Positions 54,502 through 63,553 are shown, counted from the stretch's first letter. The stretch: 64,000 nt of DNA from Thiodiazotropha sp040506775 (GCA_040506775.1 JBEVWC010000002.1:124001-188000); one strand, 5' to 3'. Numbers and translations are program-made. The notes: generated from the letters alone by a model not told the origin.

Positions 54502-55807
54502 GCTTGGTTTCCATATCGATGCCGGTCTCCTTGAGGAATCCAGTGGGTAACACACCGCCCGCGCAGATGATGGCCGCGTCATTGGGCAGTTCAATCTGTT
54601 CGTCACCCGCGTTGATGATGACCCGCTCCCGGGTGAACGATGAGATATTGGAATTCATCAGCAGGCGTACTTTGCCGGTTTCCACGGCCCTATCGATCTT
54701 TTCCCGGTTTTTGCGTTTCGCACGGCTGAATGCGCCACTGCGATAGGAGAGGGTCACGGAACTGGCGTTATTCTCCGCGATGCTGGTGGCGGCCTCCAGC
54801 GCGCTGTCGCCACCACCCACGATCAGGACATGCTGCCCCTGATACTGTTCGGGATCGATCAGACGGTAGGTGATCTTGCTCAAATCCTCCCCCGGCACAC
54901 CGAGTTTGCGGGGTGTGCCCCTGCGTCCAATCGCCAGCAGGATGGTCCGGGTGTGGTATTCGTCCCGGTTGGTTTTGACCCGGTAGCCACCTTCATCCAG
55001 GGGAGTGATGGTCTCGACCCTTTCGTGGTAATTGATTTTGACTCCGGTCTTCTCGGCGACCTGTTCCCAGAATGTGAGCAGGGCCTCCTTTGTGGTTTCG
55101 ATGAATTTCACCTCGCCCACCAGGGGGAGTGTTACCGGTGCGGTCATCACCAGTTTGCCCCGGGGAAACTGAAACACGGTGCCACCCAGGGATTCCTGTT
55201 CGATGGTCTTGTAATTGAGGTTCTTCTCCATGGCCCGCAGTGACGCGCTGAAACCTGCGGGACCGGCACCGACAATCAACACATCGATGGGAGCCGGCGG
55301 TCGGCTTCCGAGTCCTTCGGCAATATGATCAAGGGCCTTGTATCCCTGCTGGATTGCGTTGCGGATCAGTCCCATGCCCCCAAGCTCGCCGGCGATGTAG
55401 ATTCCGGACATGCTGGTTTCAAAGTTGGGTTTGAGCAGGGGTATGTCCACACCCCGGCGTTCTGTGCCGAAAACCAGGGTAATCGCATCGAAGGGGCAGG
55501 CGGTTTTACAGGCACCATGGCCGATGCAGTTGGTCGGCGCGATCAGCTCGGCTTTGCCGTTGATGAGTCCCAGCACCGGGTGGTTGGCCTGCTCGGGGCA
55601 GGCTTTAACGCAGGTGCCACAGCCCATGCATTTCCCGGGGTCGATCAACGGGTGGAGCGAAGCGGGTTCTGTGAGTCCCGCCTCGAATTCCTCTGTTTTG
55701 AGCGCAAGATTCCGCCGGCTCTTGGTTTTGCCGTGAAGTATGTACATTGCCCACATTATGAGTATGGGTAATGCGTAAATCAGGTAGAAATCAGTCGTAT
55801 ACTTCAT
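54488..55807 (-). CDS. Membrane-anchored ferredoxin/FAD NAD(P)-binding oxidoreductase
   Basis: The 439-residue protein has one N-terminal membrane helix (about 7-24). A 2x[4Fe-4S] ferredoxin domain follows (Cys60, 63, 66 and 70, then Cys94, His97, Cys100 and Cys104, so one expected Cys is His). A segment typical of the FAD-capping end of TrxR-like enzymes comes next (about 129-163, FETSMSGIYIAGELGG). Only then come the FAD-binding GAGPAG (180-185) and NAD(P)-binding GGGDSALEAA. The normal C-terminal FAD cap is absent, which suggests a permuted domain. There is no CxxC redox pair, so it is not a thioredoxin reductase. It probably passes electrons between NAD(P)H and membrane or periplasmic carriers. 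Confidence 0.82.
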   Translation of the reverse strand: MKYTTDFYLIYALPILIMWAMYILHGKTKSRRNLALKTEEFEAGLTEPASLHPLIDPGKCMGCGTCVKACPEQANHPVLGLINGKAELIAPTNCIGHGACKTACPFDAITLVFGTERRGVDIPLLKPNFETSMSGIYIAGELGGMGLIRNAIQQGYKALDHIAEGLGSRPPAPIDVLIVGAGPAGFSASLRAMEKNLNYKTIEQESLGGTVFQFPRGKLVMTAPVTLPLVGEVKFIETTKEALLTFWEQVAEKTGVKINYHERVETITPLDEGGYRVKTNRDEYHTRTILLAIGRRGTPRKLGVPGEDLSKITYRLIDPEQYQGQHVLIVGGGDSALEAATSIAENNASSVTLSYRSGAFSRAKRKNREKIDRAVETGKVRLLMNSNISSFTRERVIINAGDEQIELPNDAAIICAGGVLPTGFLKETGIDMETKHGTA

Positions 55808-55825
55808 TGGAAGAGAAGCTTGCGC

Positions 55826-55897
55826 TAATTGAGAATTGTCAACTGGTTCAAGTTTGTGGGAAAAACCGCCTAAATTCTAGCACTCCATTCTCAATTA
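55826..55897. promoter_or_regulatory. Paired inverted 10-mers in the divergent redox promoter region
   Basis: TAATTGAGAA at 55826-55835 is matched by TTCTCAATTA at 55888-55897, 52 bp apart, in the 276-bp region between the ferredoxin/FAD gene and the rightward cytochrome genes. It may be a pair of operator half-sites. A further hairpin lies at 56015-56041 in the leader of the rightward gene. Confidence 0.4.
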
Positions 55898-56083
55898 CCC
55901 TTAATCTGTGCCGATCAAGGTAGTGTGGATCGTTGGATTTGTGATCCTTTTCATAAATGGGAAAATCGTCCCAACGTTAAAGGGAATCTAGAGATAGAAT
56001 ACAAGGAACATAAACGCTGTCGAATTGTTTTCGAATCAGCGTAATAATCATAAATTATTGAATTATATACCAAAAAGGTGATC

Positions 56084-56998
56084 ATGATGGAAACAGCGGC
56101 CATTTCACCCAGTGTAAACGAATCGACAATGGATATTGTGGTATCCGGCTGGCAGAAGCGTGCCGGCCTGATTACGACGATTGCATTCACCCTGTTTTCC
56201 ATGTTGCTCCTGTACATGGCCTGGCTCAATCACTACCAGCGGGTGTGGACGGCTGAGTCCGGCTGGGGGTATTGGCTGGGGATTGTGGGTGGCAGCATGA
56301 TGCTCGCACTGCTGATCTATCCCATGCGCAAACGGCTGGGATTCATGTCCAACTGGCTGACTGTGAAGTTCTGGTTCCGACTGCACATGATCTTTGGTGT
56401 TCTGGGGCCGGTGCTGATCATGATGCACTCCAGCTACAGGCTGGGTTCCATGAACGGACGGGTCGCCCTGTTCAGCATGCTGATCGTTGCGATCAGTGGA
56501 CTGTTTGGCCGCTACTTCTACACCCGGATCCACTATGGTCTATACGGCAAGAAGGCAACCTTTGCCTCGTTGCACGCGGATTCCGAGGAGCTCAAAAGAA
56601 GGCTGGGCCCATTGTTCGATCTGCAACCGAAAGCCCGTGACATACTCAAAAACTACGAACAGCTGGTCCTGAACACACCCTCAAATCCCTTGCACAGTGC
56701 CTGGCACTGGATTCGTATGCGCTACATGGCGGCACGACTCTATCCCACGGTGATGCGTTCATTGAACAAAAAACTGCTGGCGGCGGGTTATCGCAAGGGC
56801 TGGGACAAGAGCAAGGTCAGACGCCGGCAACTGCGTATCCGCTCCATGCTGCTGGCGCATCGGCGGGTCCTCAAACAGATCCTGGAACTGCACTTTTACG
56901 AGCGTCTGTTTGCCATTTGGCATCTGCTGCACATGCCGCTGTTCATCATGATGGTGATTACCGGCTTTGTGCATGTATACGCGGTCCACGCGTACTGA
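56084..56998 (+). CDS. Polytopic membrane protein, probable b-type cytochrome or ferric-reductase-like subunit
   Basis: The 304-residue protein has about five membrane segments (about 30-50, 62-80, 95-117, 124-143 and 278-300) and a basic cytoplasmic-looking loop (about 150-270). Histidines sit in or near helices (RLHMIFG, MMHSSY, RIHYGLYG, IWHLLHMP, FVHVYAVHAY), suitable for haem b ligation. I do not recognise a named family. It lies 30 bp before a multihaem cytochrome gene, so an inner-membrane quinol or haem b step feeding that cytochrome is plausible. The ATG at 56084 follows AAAAAGGTG; ATG 56087 and GTG 56078 are alternatives. Confidence 0.68.
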   Translation: MMETAAISPSVNESTMDIVVSGWQKRAGLITTIAFTLFSMLLLYMAWLNHYQRVWTAESGWGYWLGIVGGSMMLALLIYPMRKRLGFMSNWLTVKFWFRLHMIFGVLGPVLIMMHSSYRLGSMNGRVALFSMLIVAISGLFGRYFYTRIHYGLYGKKATFASLHADSEELKRRLGPLFDLQPKARDILKNYEQLVLNTPSNPLHSAWHWIRMRYMAARLYPTVMRSLNKKLLAAGYRKGWDKSKVRRRQLRIRSMLLAHRRVLKQILELHFYERLFAIWHLLHMPLFIMMVITGFVHVYAVHAY

Positions 56999-57028
56999 TC
57001 ACCCGCCTGTATTCGTATCCTCAGGCTC

Positions 57029-58600
57029 ATGATGCGCGGCGCGTTTGCCATTGCCCTGGTAATGCTGATGATTGCATCCGTACCAGCCAGCCATGCCGGC
57101 AAACTCGATCTTCTGCTCATGCCCGGGCCCGTGATCAGCGGGCATGAGCCGTTTGAGGAAAAATGCGAAAGCTGCCATGAGACCCTGAAGAAGGCAGATC
57201 AGGTCGAGCGCTGTCTCGCCTGTCACGATCACAGTGATGTCGCCAGGGACATCGATAGCGGAACCGGATTTCACGGACGGCTGGGTAAAGATCAGGTTGC
57301 GAACTGCAAGCGCTGCCACACAGAACATCAGGGTCGTGATAAGGATATCGTAAATCTGGATACCGAATCTTTCGATCACAGCCTGACGGATTTCGCCCTG
57401 CGTGGCCGCCACCAGAAACTTACCTGCAATCTTTGTCATACCCAGGATTATAAAAAATACAGTCAGGCCCCTTCAGTCTGTTTCGACTGTCATGAATCCG
57501 ATGACACCCACCACGGTAAGCTGGGAGAGGACTGCGCAAAGTGTCATAACGAGAAGGGATGGAAACAACAGGACTTCGATCATGATCTGGACACGGACTA
57601 TCCTTTGACTGGCAAGCATCGCGACTTGGACTGCAAGTTGTGCCATGCAGATGAACACTATGACAACACACCCAACAAGTGCGTTGAATGTCATCTCATC
57701 AACGATGCCCATAATGGCCGTTATGGGAACGTTTGCGCCAAGTGCCATGGTACCCAGGAGTGGAAGGAACTGGTGTTCAACCACCGCCTGGATACCCGGT
57801 TTCCCCTGGAGGGGCGGCACAAGGACGTTCCCTGCGATACCTGCCACGTGCGCGGTCCTTACGAGAAAAAACTGCCCAAGAACTGCTTTGCCTGTCATGA
57901 GAAGGATGATGAGCATAAAGGCCGCAACGGCGAGAAATGTGAGGATTGCCATCGCGCGAAAAGCTGGAAGGACACTGCATTCGATCATGAGAAGGACGCC
58001 AATTTCGCTCTCAAGGGCAAACACCACGACCTGAGCTGCCACGCCTGTCACCGCAGTGCGGCCATGGATGACCTGAAGGATGCGACCTGTATCACCTGTC
58101 ACCGGGCAATCGATATGCACAAAGGGGATCTGGGCGAGGATTGTGGCTACTGTCACAACGAGACCGGGTGGAACAGAAAACTGTTTTTCGAACATGACAT
58201 CACCCGGTTTCCGCTGATCGGCATACACAGTGTGACCTCATGCGAATCCTGTCATATCAACGCGGAATATAAACAGACCGAGCGTGAGTGCGCTGCCTGT
58301 CATACAAAAGATGACATCCACCACAAGCGCATGGGTGAACGTTGCGGAATGTGTCATAACCCCAATGACTGGATGCTGTGGACCTTCGATCACGATGAAC
58401 AGACTCAGTTTCCACTGGATGGCAAACACAAGGAAATCTTCTGTCACGCCTGTCACCGGGCCGAATTGGACGAACACAAGCACTCCGCCAATCACTGTTA
58501 CGGCTGCCATCGTGGCGATGATATCCACCATGGTGGTTTTGGACGCAACTGCGATCGTTGCCACAGCACGGAAAGCTTCAAGGACCCTGTTATACGTTGA
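57029..58600 (+). CDS. Exported c-type cytochrome with 21 CxxCH motifs in seven triheme units
   Basis: The 523-residue protein has a signal peptide (AIALVMLMIASVPASHA) and, by my count, 21 CxxCH haem-binding motifs. The motifs fall into seven repeats of about 65-70 residues. A typical repeat runs FDH, FPLxGKH, CxxCH, CxxCH, DDxHxG, CxxCH, W. Each repeat thus brings three extra histidines (in FDH, GKH and DxH) for three haems, which fits bis-histidine ligation and the cytochrome c7/c3-like class. It starts 30 bp after the membrane protein gene and ends 18 bp before the giant cytochrome. It should carry electrons across the periplasm. Partners are inferred from position. Confidence 0.9.
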   Translation: MMRGAFAIALVMLMIASVPASHAGKLDLLLMPGPVISGHEPFEEKCESCHETLKKADQVERCLACHDHSDVARDIDSGTGFHGRLGKDQVANCKRCHTEHQGRDKDIVNLDTESFDHSLTDFALRGRHQKLTCNLCHTQDYKKYSQAPSVCFDCHESDDTHHGKLGEDCAKCHNEKGWKQQDFDHDLDTDYPLTGKHRDLDCKLCHADEHYDNTPNKCVECHLINDAHNGRYGNVCAKCHGTQEWKELVFNHRLDTRFPLEGRHKDVPCDTCHVRGPYEKKLPKNCFACHEKDDEHKGRNGEKCEDCHRAKSWKDTAFDHEKDANFALKGKHHDLSCHACHRSAAMDDLKDATCITCHRAIDMHKGDLGEDCGYCHNETGWNRKLFFEHDITRFPLIGIHSVTSCESCHINAEYKQTERECAACHTKDDIHHKRMGERCGMCHNPNDWMLWTFDHDEQTQFPLDGKHKEIFCHACHRAELDEHKHSANHCYGCHRGDDIHHGGFGRNCDRCHSTESFKDPVIR

Positions 58601-58618
58601 CGATTATCGGATGATGAG

Positions 58619-61600
58619 ATGATGAAACTGACCTCAACAACGTCGAGAGTATTCCACCAGGTGATGTTCCTATTGCTCCTGGTGATGGGAACGTTTGTGA
58701 GTCAGCCGCTGCTTGCTGAAGGCGAGAAATTCGATCACTTTTCAACCGGATTTCCGCTTACCGGCGAACATCGGGATGTGGAGTGCGATCAGTGTCATGA
58801 CAAGGGGCAGTTTGTCGGCACCCCGGTGTTGTGTGAGGGTTGTCATAACGACACGGATGCGCCGGGAAAGTCCGCTAATCATATCCGCAGCGATAATCAA
58901 TGCGACGACTGTCACACCACCACCGGCTGGCACGTGGCCCGCTTCGACCATGGGCTGATCACCGATGGTTGCTCCTCCTGTCACAACGGGGATACGGCAC
59001 AGGGTAAGGGCACAGACCATATTCGCTCCGCCAACACCTGTGAGTTCTGCCATTCCACGTTCAGTTGGGGACGCGTGAGCCGTGTCGATCACACTGCGGT
59101 AACCGGAACCTGCGAAAGCTGCCACAACGGTAACATCGCCACGGGACAGCACCCGCAGCATATTGCCACGACGGAAGGCTGCGATACCTGTCATATCACG
59201 AGCAGCTGGCTGCTGGTTTTCTTCGATCACGCGAATGTGGAGCAGGGCAGTTGCGAAACCTGCCATAACGGTGTCAGTGCGACGGGCAAGTCGGCGAACC
59301 ACATTCTCACCAGTGAGGCTTGCGACCTGTGCCACTCCACCCAGTCCTGGCGCGTGGATCACTTTTCCCATATCGGAATCCGCGGAGACTGTGAGACCTG
59401 CCACAATGGCGTCAGCGCCACCGGCAAGAACGTCGGACATCTGGTCACCGGCGAGTCCTGCGAGGTCTGCCACACCTCCACCAATTCCTGGAGCATTGTC
59501 ACCTTTGTTCATGGTGAAGAGGTGTTCGGACGCTGTTCAAGCTGCCATGACGGCGTGACTCAGCCCGGAAAACCGGCTGACCATATCACCACCAGCGCGG
59601 AATGCGACACCTGCCACACATCGACGAACGAGTGGGAGCAGGTGGGATTCGATCATAGCGGGGTGGTGGCGGGAACCTGTGCGAGTTGTCACAACGGGGT
59701 TCAGGCACCCGGCAAACCAGCTGACCATATCGTCACCGACGAATCCTGCGATCTCTGTCACGCGACCACCGCCAACTGGAATGTCATCCGCTTCAGTCAT
59801 GCGAACATCCAGGCCGAGGGGGTCTGTTCCAGCTGCCATGATGGCGTTCGCGCTACCGGTAAACACGCCCGCCACATACAAACCAACGCCCAGTGTGATA
59901 CCTGTCATCTGTCCACCGACAACTGGTCCAACACTCACTTCGACCACAGCGGCGTTACCACACAGGGTGTTTGCTCAAGTTGTCATGACGGTGTCTCTGC
60001 CACCGGCAAGCATGCAAACCATATCGTGACGGATGAACAGTGCGATGTCTGCCATGGTTCGACCACCTCCTGGGCCAACGTGAATTTCGATCACGGTGCT
60101 ACACAGACCGAAGGGATTTGCTCAACCTGCCACAATGGCGTGCGCGCCACCGGTAAAAATGCCAACCATCTGCCCACCGACAGCGAATGCGATACCTGTC
60201 ATACGATCGGCGCCTGGAATGCCAACTTCTCCCATGAAGGCATCAATGGCAACTGTGAATCCTGTCATAACGGCTTGATTGCCACCGGTAAGCATGGCAA
60301 TCACATTTCCACGTCCTCGCCCTGTGAGGCGTGCCACTCTCCCGGGAACTGGGGTTTGACCGGATTTACCCACGAAGGGGTCGCCGGGACCTGTGAATCC
60401 TGTCATAACGGCAACATTGCGACGGGTAAGCATCAGAATCACATTCCCACCACGGCCTCCTGCGATAACTGCCACAATACCAACGGCTGGGCCATGAATG
60501 CCTTCAATCACGAAGGTGTTACCGGCAGTTGCCAGTCCTGTCACGATGGCACACGTGCCACAGGCAAGTCAGGCAATCATGTTGCGACCAACGCTTCCTG
60601 TGAGGGTTGCCATACCTCGACGACCGACTGGACCGAGGTGCTCTTCGACCACGCCATTGTGATCGGGACCTGTGCCAGCTGCCACGATGGTACGACCGCG
60701 ACCGGTAAACCCTCCGATCACGTCGTTACAGACGCAGCCTGTGACAATTGCCATACCTCCAACGAGTCCTGGCTGAATGTGCGTTTCGATCACACCGGAA
60801 TCACCTCCGGCTGCGAGTCCTGCCACAACAATGTGGATGCCATCGGTAAACCCGATACCCATTTGCCGACCACCGAACCCTGTGAAAACTGTCATAACAC
60901 CATCACCTGGAGTACCGGACGGTTTGACCATGCCGGTGTCTCAGGCGCCTGTTCCAGTTGTCATGACGGGGTGATTTCCACCGGCAAGTCGGCAACACAT
61001 ATTCCAACCACCGCTCAATGCGACAGTTGTCATACATCCACGACCGACTGGACCTCCGTGACCTTCAATCATGATCACGTACAGGCGAGTGGGGCATGTT
61101 CCACCTGTCATGATGGCAATCGGGCAACCGGCAAATCCGCATCGCATATCCAGACCACGGCTCAATGCGACACCTGTCACCTGTCAACGATTCTGTGGAC
61201 CGATACCAGCTTCGATCACAGCGGAGTGAATGCAGCCGGTAACTGTGCCTCCTGCCACGATGGGACCACCGCGACCGGCAAGAACAGTACCCACATCACG
61301 ACCAACGAGCAGTGCGATGTGTGTCACTCATCGACCACCTCCTGGACAAGGGTGGCTTTCGATCACAGTTCGGTACCCACTGCAGGCGTCTGCTCCAGTT
61401 GCCATAATGGCGTACGCGCCACCGGCAAACATGCCACTCACCTGCAAACCAATGCCGAGTGCGATACCTGCCATACCATAGGCAGCTGGACCATTTCGAA
61501 CTTCTCCCACGATGGGATTACCGGAAATTGCGAATCCTGCCACAACGGCACCAATGCCACGGGCAAGCCGGCCAGCCACATTCCCACCACACAGGCCTGT

Positions 61601-63553
61601 GAGGACTGTCATAACACCACCAACTGGCTGGTCACCACGTTCAATCACCAGAACGTCACCACCGCATGTGAGGCCTGCCACAACGGCAACATCGCCACCG
61701 GTAAGTACCCGTCCCATGTGCTGACCACGGCCTCCTGCGACACCTGTCATACCACCAGCAGCTGGGCGATCACCAACTTCAATCATGACGGGGTGACCGG
61801 TAGCTGCCAGTCCTGCCATGACGGAGTGCGCGCGACCGGCAAGCATCCCACCCATGTCGCGACCACCGCGTCCTGTGAGGCCTGCCATACCTCGACCACC
61901 ACCTGGACTCAGGTGCGCTTTGATCACTCCGTGGTCACGGGTACCTGCGAGAGCTGCCACAATGGCACCACCGCGACCGGCAAGCCCGCCAATCACGTGC
62001 AGACCACCGCAGCCTGTGACAACTGCCATATCTCCAACACGACCTGGACCAGTATCCGTTTCGATCACACCGGGATCACCAGCGGTTGTGCGAACTGCCA
62101 TAACAACGTGGACGCCATTGGCAAGCCCAATAACCATATCCCGACCGCGGAACCCTGTGAGAACTGCCACACCACCGTGACCTGGGCGACGGGCACCTTC
62201 AACCATGTGGGGGTCGCCGGGACCTGCTCAAGCTGCCATAACGGCGTAACCGCCACTGGTAAGAGTGCGTCCCATATCGCCACCACCGGCCAGTGCGACA
62301 GCTGTCATATCTCGACCAGCGTCTGGACCAGCATCCGCTTCGACCACAGTACGGTTACCGGTACCTGTCTGAGCTGTCACAACGGGGTGACCGCAACCGG
62401 CAAGCCGGCCAACCATGTCACGACCCAGGCCAATTGCGATGCCTGCCATACCTCGCAGACCAACTGGGCCGCGATCAGCTTTGATCACGCAGCGGTCAGC
62501 GGCAGCTGTTCAAGCTGTCACAATGGCACCACTGCGACTGGCAAACCCACCGGACATGTGCCCACTACCTCGGAATGCGATGCCTGCCATACCTCGCAAA
62601 CCAACTGGCTCTCGGTACGCTTCGATCACACCAACGCGGCTGGGAACTGTTCCAACTGCCATGATGGTGTGACCGCCACCGGCAAGGATCCGGGCCATAT
62701 ACCCACCACCGCCCAGTGCGATGAGTGTCATCTTTCAACCAGTAACTGGCTGAATGTGCGGTTCAATCATGTGAACGTGGCGGGCACCTGTTCGACCTGT
62801 CACAACGGGGTGACCGCGACGGGTAAACCGACCAACCACATTCAGACCTCGGCCCAGTGCGACAGCTGTCATGTATCGACAACCGATTGGACCAACGTAC
62901 AGTTCAGTCACCAGGGCATCACCGGTGGCTGCTCGAGCTGTCACAATGGGGTACTGGCCACAGGCAAGCCCACCAATCACATACCGACTACGGCGGAGTG
63001 CAACACCTGTCACACCTCGACCAGCAACTGGCTGAGTGTGCGCTTCAGTCACACCAATGTCGCGGGGACCTGTGCAAGCTGTCACAACGGTATTTACGCC
63101 ACGGGTAAATCAGCAAATCATGTCACCACCAATGCGCAATGCGATGCCTGTCATACATCCACCACCAGCTGGACCAGCATCTCGTTCGATCACTCCGTGG
63201 TAACCGGCAGTTGCAGTTCCTGCCATAACGGCACCACGGCAACAGGTACGCCTCCGGGTCACTTCCTGACCACACAGCAATGCGATGGGTGCCACAGCAC
63301 AAACGGTTGGCTTCCCGTCAGCACTTATCGACATGTGTCCGCCTATTATCCCGGTGATCACGGTGTCAGACTGACCTGCAATTCCTGTCATACCAGTAAC
63401 AGCGAGGTCGTACCCTGGCCGTCACCCACCTATGCCAGAACCTGTGCGGGTTGTCATGCCAGTGACTACCGTGCCGGCGTGGATCGTCACAATGGCCTGA
63501 GCAACGATGCGGATTGCGGCCGTTGTCACCGGGTATCCTCGCGAGAATGGTGA
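58619..63553 (+). CDS. Giant exported multihaem cytochrome c with 68 CxxCH motifs
   Basis: The 1644-residue protein starts with a signal peptide (VMFLLLLVMGTFVSQPLLA) and then carries, counted by eye, 68 CxxCH motifs. Motif 1 sits in a triheme-like N-terminus (FPLTGEHRDVECDQCH). Motifs 2-65 form 32 tandem diheme units of 45-49 residues: CxxCH, NG, ATGKxxxH, CDxCH, W, FDH. Every unit has exactly two further histidines (after GK and in FxH), enough for bis-histidine ligation of both haems. Motifs 66-68 form a C-terminal triheme unit (about 1587-1640). No membrane anchor or adhesion domain follows. It may form a long haem wire or a large electron store. ATG at 58622 is an equal start. Confidence 0.93.
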   Translation: MMKLTSTTSRVFHQVMFLLLLVMGTFVSQPLLAEGEKFDHFSTGFPLTGEHRDVECDQCHDKGQFVGTPVLCEGCHNDTDAPGKSANHIRSDNQCDDCHTTTGWHVARFDHGLITDGCSSCHNGDTAQGKGTDHIRSANTCEFCHSTFSWGRVSRVDHTAVTGTCESCHNGNIATGQHPQHIATTEGCDTCHITSSWLLVFFDHANVEQGSCETCHNGVSATGKSANHILTSEACDLCHSTQSWRVDHFSHIGIRGDCETCHNGVSATGKNVGHLVTGESCEVCHTSTNSWSIVTFVHGEEVFGRCSSCHDGVTQPGKPADHITTSAECDTCHTSTNEWEQVGFDHSGVVAGTCASCHNGVQAPGKPADHIVTDESCDLCHATTANWNVIRFSHANIQAEGVCSSCHDGVRATGKHARHIQTNAQCDTCHLSTDNWSNTHFDHSGVTTQGVCSSCHDGVSATGKHANHIVTDEQCDVCHGSTTSWANVNFDHGATQTEGICSTCHNGVRATGKNANHLPTDSECDTCHTIGAWNANFSHEGINGNCESCHNGLIATGKHGNHISTSSPCEACHSPGNWGLTGFTHEGVAGTCESCHNGNIATGKHQNHIPTTASCDNCHNTNGWAMNAFNHEGVTGSCQSCHDGTRATGKSGNHVATNASCEGCHTSTTDWTEVLFDHAIVIGTCASCHDGTTATGKPSDHVVTDAACDNCHTSNESWLNVRFDHTGITSGCESCHNNVDAIGKPDTHLPTTEPCENCHNTITWSTGRFDHAGVSGACSSCHDGVISTGKSATHIPTTAQCDSCHTSTTDWTSVTFNHDHVQASGACSTCHDGNRATGKSASHIQTTAQCDTCHLSTILWTDTSFDHSGVNAAGNCASCHDGTTATGKNSTHITTNEQCDVCHSSTTSWTRVAFDHSSVPTAGVCSSCHNGVRATGKHATHLQTNAECDTCHTIGSWTISNFSHDGITGNCESCHNGTNATGKPASHIPTTQACEDCHNTTNWLVTTFNHQNVTTACEACHNGNIATGKYPSHVLTTASCDTCHTTSSWAITNFNHDGVTGSCQSCHDGVRATGKHPTHVATTASCEACHTSTTTWTQVRFDHSVVTGTCESCHNGTTATGKPANHVQTTAACDNCHISNTTWTSIRFDHTGITSGCANCHNNVDAIGKPNNHIPTAEPCENCHTTVTWATGTFNHVGVAGTCSSCHNGVTATGKSASHIATTGQCDSCHISTSVWTSIRFDHSTVTGTCLSCHNGVTATGKPANHVTTQANCDACHTSQTNWAAISFDHAAVSGSCSSCHNGTTATGKPTGHVPTTSECDACHTSQTNWLSVRFDHTNAAGNCSNCHDGVTATGKDPGHIPTTAQCDECHLSTSNWLNVRFNHVNVAGTCSTCHNGVTATGKPTNHIQTSAQCDSCHVSTTDWTNVQFSHQGITGGCSSCHNGVLATGKPTNHIPTTAECNTCHTSTSNWLSVRFSHTNVAGTCASCHNGIYATGKSANHVTTNAQCDACHTSTTSWTSISFDHSVVTGSCSSCHNGTTATGTPPGHFLTTQQCDGCHSTNGWLPVSTYRHVSAYYPGDHGVRLTCNSCHTSNSEVVPWPSPTYARTCAGCHASDYRAGVDRHNGLSNDADCGRCHRVSSREW
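58832..63334 (+). repeat. 32 tandem diheme-coding repeats of about 141 bp
   Basis: Residues 72-1572 of the giant cytochrome consist of 32 units, each two CxxCH motifs and two spare His. Unit lengths vary only from 45 to 49 residues. Such an array can expand or contract by recombination. Confidence 0.9.
59825..62365 (+). repeat. Duplicated nine-unit block within the giant cytochrome gene
   Basis: Bases 59825-61096 (residues 403-826) and 61097-62365 (residues 827-1249) are two copies of a nine-unit block. Unit lengths run 49, 49, 45, 46, 46, 47, 47, 46, 49 in the first copy and 49, 49, 46, 46, 46, 47, 47, 46, 47 in the second. Rare unit features recur in the same order: CDTCHLST, CDVCH with STTSW, CDTCHTIG, CQSCHDG, CDNCH, NNVDAIGKP and PCENCH. 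Confidence 0.85.

Noticed and set aside
58832..63334. Possible CRISPR array, because of regular direct repeats
   Set aside because: The repeats are about 141 bp, in frame, and encode conserved haem motifs; there are no short identical repeats with unique spacers.
58742..63391. Several minus-strand frames rich in Gly, Val and Thr opposite the giant cytochrome
   Set aside because: They are repetitive shadows of the CxxCH repeats in a skewed codon background.
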